Of a DNA stretch of 64,000 nt, positions 61,801 through 64,000 are shown in pieces. The position numbers and the translations under genes were made by a program. How positions within the stretch are numbered: position 1 is the first letter of the stretch; every line of letters starts with the position of its first letter. Origin of the DNA: Toxoplasma gondii ME49. Lineage: Eukaryota; Apicomplexa; Conoidasida; Eucoccidiorida; Sarcocystidae. The stretch is taken from positions 5,958,174 through 6,022,173 of the forward strand of contig NC_031477.1 in NCBI RefSeq assembly GCF_000006565.2, in the 5' to 3' direction. The notes under the pieces are model-generated. The model saw nothing but the letters and a program-made list of their open reading frames with translations, had not been told where the DNA came from and ran no database searches.

Positions 61801-64000
61801 GGTGCAAAAGAGAGAAGAAAACAAAGTCAAGACCATTCGCGCGCATGCAGAGAAGCAGCAGACACGGAAGAATGCGGCTCAAAGAGTACCTGGTTCGTAA
61901 TTTTGACGAAGAAATTTGTCATTCTCTCGGTGGTGTTGTAGTGGCGAGAGATCGAGTGTACCATCGTCACGGCGTTCATCAGAGGTCCCAGGTTGTCGAT
62001 GATGTTTTGCGGTGTTCCTGAAAAACGCCAGGAATTCAAGAATCTCATCGCGGATGAGTAGGGAAACGGTCGATCTTCCACGCAGGCTGAGAAAACAGAG
62101 AGCTGTGCATAGCGAGGAAAATAGCGAGCGAGGGAGCATCGCATACATGCGCGCCTGGCCACACACCGACGTGAGAACAGATCTCGGGAGACAGAGAGAA
62201 CGGCATGACTTCAGAGCGGTAAAACTGAAGCTGCGACGTAAAAGAACAGACTGAAGCAGGTGTAGACATGCACTCGGATACCTGGAGGTGACTGCGGCTG
62301 CCAATTGTCTTCCTCTGTTCACACGCATGTGCATTTAATTGCGTACCGAGTTACAAACACTTCGATGAGGATTTGATACGTACGCGTTCCTATACACTAA
62401 AATATACGTGCATACGTACATATATATTTATATACATGTTCATATATATATATATATGTTTAGATACGCATGTTTGTACCTACGTTTATATAGACGCATG
62501 ATTATATATATATATATATATATATGTTTCTATATGCATGTTTATATATATATATATATATATATGCTTATATACATGTTTATACATATGTTTATATATA
62601 TGTTTATATATGTGTTTATACATGAAGTTGATATATGCGTGGTTGAATTTGTTTCGTGGGAGGGGCAAAAGTGAAGGGTGTGCGAAGTAATCCTTTTTTG
62701 TCGCTTTTTTGTCGCTTTTTTCATACCTGTGTAGAGGGGATCCATGAAGTTCCGCAGAGTGCTGAGGTACTTGACATTGTCTTTCGCTTCGTTGAAGGCC
62801 TCTGTGATTGCTGTGTCGATCTGCTTGCATCGGCGAAGGACGTGGAAAACCGTTTGCTTCGACTTGGGAGTCTTTTCTGCGTTGGTCTAGAAACACCACA
62901 GATGCATGCACTTCAGAAGCGGTGAACATCCCAGAGTCTCTGTTCTTTAGAGACGTCCGCATGCTCAGTCGGTAGCTCGCAGTCTTTCAGAAACGCTCGT
63001 GAGCGGGAACGCCGAAATTCGGAAGTTCAAGATATGCCTTTGTCCGTGCAGTTCAACAGCTTCACAGAACTCAAACGCTGAAAGTCGTTCTTCTCAGCTG
63101 GCATTTCTTTCTTTCCATCGACGCCGCTTCTCGAGAAGCAGTGCAGACACACGGCCATCTCGAAGCACAGTGACTCAGCGAACGTTGTCACCTACTGCAG
63201 AGATACACGAATACGAATGTACAGGCGTACCTAGAAGGGTATAGACACAGAATGGCAGGTAAGTACATGAGAAGACCTCTGCATAGAAGTACAGATACAG
63301 AGGGAGCTGCATTTAAATATTGATTTAAATATGGATACGGTAATACATAGAATCGTGAGGAAATATGTGAGTAAATATTCGTACACGCAGCAGTGGTGAA
63401 TGCGTCACTTTCTCGGGGAGGGGGGGGGGCTTTGAATCGGAGTCGAAGGCTCTTTTCTTCCTTTCTGTGATCGCAAAGCCTTTCTCTCGGAATCTGCTCA
63501 CTTTGCTCACTGCGTAGAGCGTTTGGAAGACCAGGCGACAGTTGTCACTCTTTAGCTGTTCGATGATCGAGTTCAGTCTCTGCATGCGACTTCTCCAATA
63601 CTCGATCTGCATGTGCGTCATCGAACAGGAATGGACTTTTTCGGCGTCCACAGAAGCGATAACTTTTCGTCTGGAACTGGAAGTCCAACCTCGACAAGAA
63701 CTCTCGAGATTCAGAGTCACAGAGCATCCTTCTCTCAGTATTCGTGCAAGACTCTTCCCTCTTCTCCTTTTCCTTGAGTTAGTCTTCCCCTCATCTCTCT
63801 CCTCCTTCTTTTCCTTCTCCACCTTTTCTCTGTCGTGTTTCTCTCTCGACCTTCCTTCTCCTTCTTCTCTTCCTTTTCTTGTTCCTTTTCCTGTTCCTTT
63901 TCTCTTCCTTTTTTGTTCCTTTTCTTGTTTGTTCTCTTCCTCACGCTTTTCTCACCTCGCTGCGAGGCCCGGCGTCCGGCAGCTCGTGGCTCTGGTCGAG
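15362..64000 (-). CDS. Axonemal outer-arm dynein heavy chain, gamma type (DNAH5/DNAH8/ODA2 class); 5' end beyond the window
   Basis: This is the ATPase motor heavy chain of outer dynein arms, which slides axonemal microtubules; in coccidia that means the male gamete flagellum. Exons, 5' to 3' on the minus strand: 64000-63956 (cut), 63606-63502, 62886-62727, 62017-61890, 61489-61238, 60496-60419, 60025-59891, 59673-59530, 59113-59006, 58444-58364, 57867-57592, 57160-56933, 56491-56297, 55938-55806, 55025-54673, 53911-53723, 52905-52716, 52215-51924, 51674-51497, 51014-50838, 50433-50284, 49404-49286, 48733-48576, 47978-47815, 47021-46758, 45902-45657, 44848-44636, 44029-43824, 43452-43191, 42694-42488, 41838-41639, 41309-41105, 40020-39650, 39067-38882, 38350-37919, 37732-37343, 36536-36338, 35860-35532, 35080-34864, 34085-33785, 33137-32988, 32530-32358, 31115-30976, 30666-30498, 30281-29922, 29441-29333, 28428-28335, 27703-27503, 26866-26741, 26114-25839, 25395-25127, 24464-24205, 23319-23110, 22451-22316, 21439-21171, 19861-19484, 18227-17808, 17320-17072, 16972-16676, 16570-16469, 16321-16097, 15896-15754, 15629-15362. 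Together they give 13,290 nt, one unbroken frame of 4,429 residues and a TAA stop. Blocks such as MVPDRQII followed by [23 protein letters not shown], and YKYPKRTD near the C-terminus point to the gamma class rather than beta, inner-arm or cytoplasmic chains. Confidence 0.95.
18228..19483 (-). other. Large dynein intron without other recognisable content
   Basis: This 1,256-base intron lies between the LQNCHL exon and the DFRLW exon. It has no (TA)n tract, unlike most introns further 5'. Short open frames on both strands, such as minus-strand 18627-18866, carry no dynein motif and are not flanked by fitting splice sites in phase. Confidence 0.6.
19862..21170 (-). other. Large dynein intron with three (TA)n tracts
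   Basis: This 1,309-base intron is the longest in the window. TA/AT microsatellites lie at 20088-20109, 20399-20424 and 20870-20928. The rest is mid-complexity sequence with no coding or RNA signature. Confidence 0.7.
21580..21648. repeat. (TA)n microsatellite
   Basis: Nearly uninterrupted TA dinucleotides of about 69 bases, with a few C interruptions, inside the dynein intron 21440-22315. Confidence 0.97.
24205..26866 (-). other. Dynein AAA5
   Basis: Exons 49-52 in the window. Markers are [41 protein letters not shown], the invariant [31 protein letters not shown], and the [15 protein letters not shown] block that precedes AAA6. AAA5 does not bind nucleotide, and no P-loop is present. Confidence 0.92.
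27014..27060. repeat. (TA)n microsatellite
   Basis: TA dinucleotides with G and C interruptions, inside the dynein intron 26867-27502. Confidence 0.95.
27503..30666 (-). other. Dynein stalk and microtubule-binding domain
   Basis: Exons 44-48 in the window encode the coiled-coil stalk. CC1 is a Lys/Glu heptad-rich segment (30.6 kb, continuing at 30.2 kb). The compact tip domain spans roughly 30.1-28.3 kb, and includes [19 protein letters not shown] and [22 protein letters not shown]2 is the Ala/Glu/Gln-rich segment at 27.7-27.5 kb. The tip has family-typical length, so no flap insertion is evident. Confidence 0.9.
31116..32357 (-). other. Large dynein intron
   Basis: This 1,242-base intron separates the IDWFLPWP exon from the VTPKSYLSF exon. 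It contains TA tracts near 31297-31318 and 31712-31754. A more balanced middle part (about 31840-32250) has short frames on both strands but no motif or phase-compatible splice pair, and I see no gene there. Confidence 0.6.
33490..33543. repeat. (TA)n microsatellite
   Basis: TA tract with CC interruptions at the start; a second tract lies at about 33599-33638. Both are inside the dynein intron 33138-33784. Confidence 0.95.
35532..38350 (-). other. Dynein AAA3
   Basis: Exons 35-38 in the window cover AAA3. The P-loop GGPGTAKT at 37630-37653 has Ala where many P-loops have Gly just before Lys, a variant usual for axonemal AAA3. The [17 protein letters not shown]alker B block and the [14 protein letters not shown] block follow. 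AAA3 acts as a regulatory nucleotide site in dyneins. Confidence 0.93.
35915..36046. repeat. TA and GATATA mixed microsatellite
   Basis: About 130 bases alternate between TA runs and AGATAT units, inside the dynein intron 35861-36337. It is the longest mixed dinucleotide/hexanucleotide tract in the window. Confidence 0.95.
38882..41309 (-). other. Dynein AAA2
   Basis: Exons 32-34 in the window encode AAA2. It opens with [20 protein letters not shown]. The P-loop GPTCSGKS lies at 39964-39987 and keeps the Gly, Lys and Ser needed for nucleotide binding. The [19 protein letters not shown] and [16 protein letters not shown] blocks follow. In other dyneins AAA2 binds ATP structurally without hydrolysing it. 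Confidence 0.93.
40021..41104 (-). other. Dynein intron with pyrimidine tandem repeat before the acceptor
   Basis: This 1,084-base intron lies just upstream of the AAA2 P-loop exon. At about 40040-40110 the plus strand reads repeats of AGGAGGGAAA. In the transcript this is a (TTTCCCTCCT)n tract ending about 20 bases before the acceptor. The rest is pyrimidine-rich on the plus strand, with no coding content. Confidence 0.7.
43009..43163. repeat. 18-bp tandem repeat, about 8.6 units, in a dynein intron
   Basis: The unit is GTTTCTCTGTCTGTTCTC on the plus strand, with variation G/T at one site and C/T at the last base. It starts about 27 bases inside the intron from the donor at 43190. In the transcript it reads as GA-rich repeats (GAGAACAGACAGAGAAAC). 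It has no stop in several frames, but the dynein reading frame is closed off by the splice after the AAA1 exon. Confidence 0.97.
43453..43823 (-). other. Probable GC-AG intron in the dynein gene
   Basis: The invariant dynein sequence ITPLTDRCY is split here. The only way to join TDR to CY without extra residues is a donor AG|GCAAGA (GC at 43823-43822) with acceptor TTCCAG at 43454-43453. The Arg codon is rebuilt from AG plus G. GC-AG introns have exactly this donor consensus (AG|GCAAGT). The nearest in-frame GT lies more than 30 bases further on, has poor context, and would insert a lysine-rich peptide into a universally conserved site. Confidence 0.85.
44165..44404. repeat. 12-bp tandem repeat, 20 units, in a dynein intron
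   Basis: The unit CAGAGATATACT occurs 20 times head to tail with essentially no sequence variation. It lies in the intron 44030-44635. Read as protein it would give (Glu-Ile-Tyr-Ser)n on the plus strand and (Ile-Ser-Glu-Tyr)n on the minus strand, but flanking exons join correctly without it. Confidence 0.98.
45425..45475. repeat. (TA)n microsatellite
   Basis: TA dinucleotides with C and G interruptions inside the 808-base dynein intron 44849-45656, which otherwise shows a purine-rich part at 44880-45170 and no coding content. Confidence 0.95.
45657..51674 (-). other. Dynein linker domain (DHC_N2 region)
   Basis: Exons 19-26 in the window encode the linker that swings across the AAA ring. 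Markers are the [18 protein letters not shown] block at 51.6 kb, [15 protein letters not shown] at 50.4 kb, and the pair [20 protein letters not shown] and [21 protein letters not shown] at 48.6 and 47.9 kb. The [19 protein letters not shown] block follows at 46.9 kb. All match the order and spacing of the family. Confidence 0.94.
51150..51225. repeat. (TA)n microsatellite
   Basis: About 75 bases of TA with two short interruptions, inside the dynein intron 51015-51496. It is one of the longest pure TA tracts here. Confidence 0.97.
53623..53721. repeat. 33-bp tandem repeat, 3 units, abutting a dynein 5' splice site
   Basis: Three identical 33-base units fill the start of the intron 52906-53722. 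On the transcript each unit begins GTAAAAAAGAC, and the first one provides the donor used after the exon ending at 53723. The second and third units therefore carry copies of the same donor 33 and 66 bases downstream. The repeat is open in the dynein frame, so use of either copy would insert 11 or 22 residues without a frameshift. Confidence 0.95.
57189..57223. repeat. 9-bp tandem repeat upstream of a dynein acceptor
   Basis: About four units of GAAGACGCA on the plus strand read GTCTTCTGC in the transcript. They lie about 30-60 bases before the acceptor of the exon starting at 57160. Confidence 0.9.
58866..58893. repeat. (TA)n microsatellite
   Basis: A TA tract, with a second at about 58820-58838, inside the dynein intron 58445-59005. 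Confidence 0.93.
59160..59225. repeat. Purine tandem repeat (GAGAAAAAGAGGG)n upstream of a dynein acceptor
   Basis: Four to five imperfect copies of about 15 bases on the plus strand form a C/T-only tract in the transcript. They lie 47-112 bases before the acceptor of the exon starting at 59113. Confidence 0.9.
62506..62600. repeat. (TA)n microsatellite cluster
   Basis: Two TA runs and intervening TATATG/TTTATATA units lie inside the dynein intron 62018-62726. This is the most 5' of the large TA clusters of the gene in this window. Confidence 0.93.

Larger units (their letters stand above)
52716..64000 (-). other. Dynein tail (DHC_N1 region), exons 1-17 in the window
   Basis: These exons encode the stem that pairs with other heavy chains and binds intermediate and light chains. 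The first visible residues run from LDQSHELP into SEIEYWRSR, which aligns with the conserved E-IE-WR-R-L block near the start of the DHC_N1 domain. Later markers are [12 protein letters not shown] (62.8 kb), [14 protein letters not shown] (60 kb), [18 protein letters not shown] (59 kb), [15 protein letters not shown] (57.7 kb) and [13 protein letters not shown] (57 kb). The N-terminal start and an estimated 150-250 residues are beyond position 64000. Exons in this half are short (78-353 nt) and their introns mostly phase 0. Confidence 0.93.

Noticed and set aside
15362..64000. Cytoplasmic, beta-type outer-arm or inner-arm dynein
   Set aside because: The AAA1 sequence NCSDQ...[18 protein letters not shown], the MVPDRQII and LASVG blocks and the C-terminal YKYPKRTD match the gamma class better than the others.
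1..64000. tRNA, rRNA, telomeric repeat arrays, transposons or virus-derived genes
   Set aside because: No cloverleaf, rRNA core, TTTAGGG array, transposase or reverse-transcriptase motif was recognised on either strand. A covariance-model and repeat-library search would be needed to exclude small or decayed copies.

Overview
The window is nuclear DNA of a coccidian apicomplexan, most likely Toxoplasma gondii or a close relative (Hammondia, Neospora). This rests on three things: many short GT-AG exons in long introns; (TA)n tracts and purine/pyrimidine tandem repeats in those introns; and Ser/Glu/Arg-rich disordered insertions in otherwise conserved proteins. I could not run a database search, so the species is an inference.

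Layout: (1) 1-1336 is pyrimidine-rich 5' flank. (2) 1337-8108, plus strand, encodes a large, mostly disordered nuclear-type protein of about 1,937 residues in three exons. It carries a 17-unit 18-bp Glu/Arg/Pro repeat. Its last exon encodes a telobox-type Myb domain at the extreme C-terminus, the arrangement of vertebrate TRF1/TRF2. (3) 8109-10544 is non-coding. (4) 10545-13326, plus strand, four exons, is an alpha/beta hydrolase of the monoacylglycerol-lipase type (582 residues) with a disordered tail. (5) 14422-14961, plus strand, is a possible small gene for a protein with a hydrophobic N-terminus and no recognised family. (6) 15362 to the window end, minus strand, is almost all of one gene: an axonemal outer-arm gamma-type dynein heavy chain (DNAH5/DNAH8/ODA2 class).

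I rebuilt the dynein gene exon by exon. There are 63 coding segments in the window, the first cut by the window end. The spliced length is 13,290 nt, an exact multiple of three, giving 4,429 residues plus a stop. All four P-loops (AAA1-AAA4), the stalk with its microtubule-binding domain, AAA5, AAA6 and the C-terminal domain are present. Only the first few hundred N-terminal residues are missing. One intron appears to be of the rare GC-AG class, and several introns carry tandem repeats beside splice sites.

The genes do not form a functional unit. The dynein would drive the flagellum of the male gamete. The Myb protein is a candidate telomere or chromatin factor. The hydrolase is a candidate lipid enzyme. 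The plus-strand genes and the dynein gene converge tail to tail near 15 kb. No rRNA, tRNA, CRISPR array, transposon or virus-derived gene was recognised.
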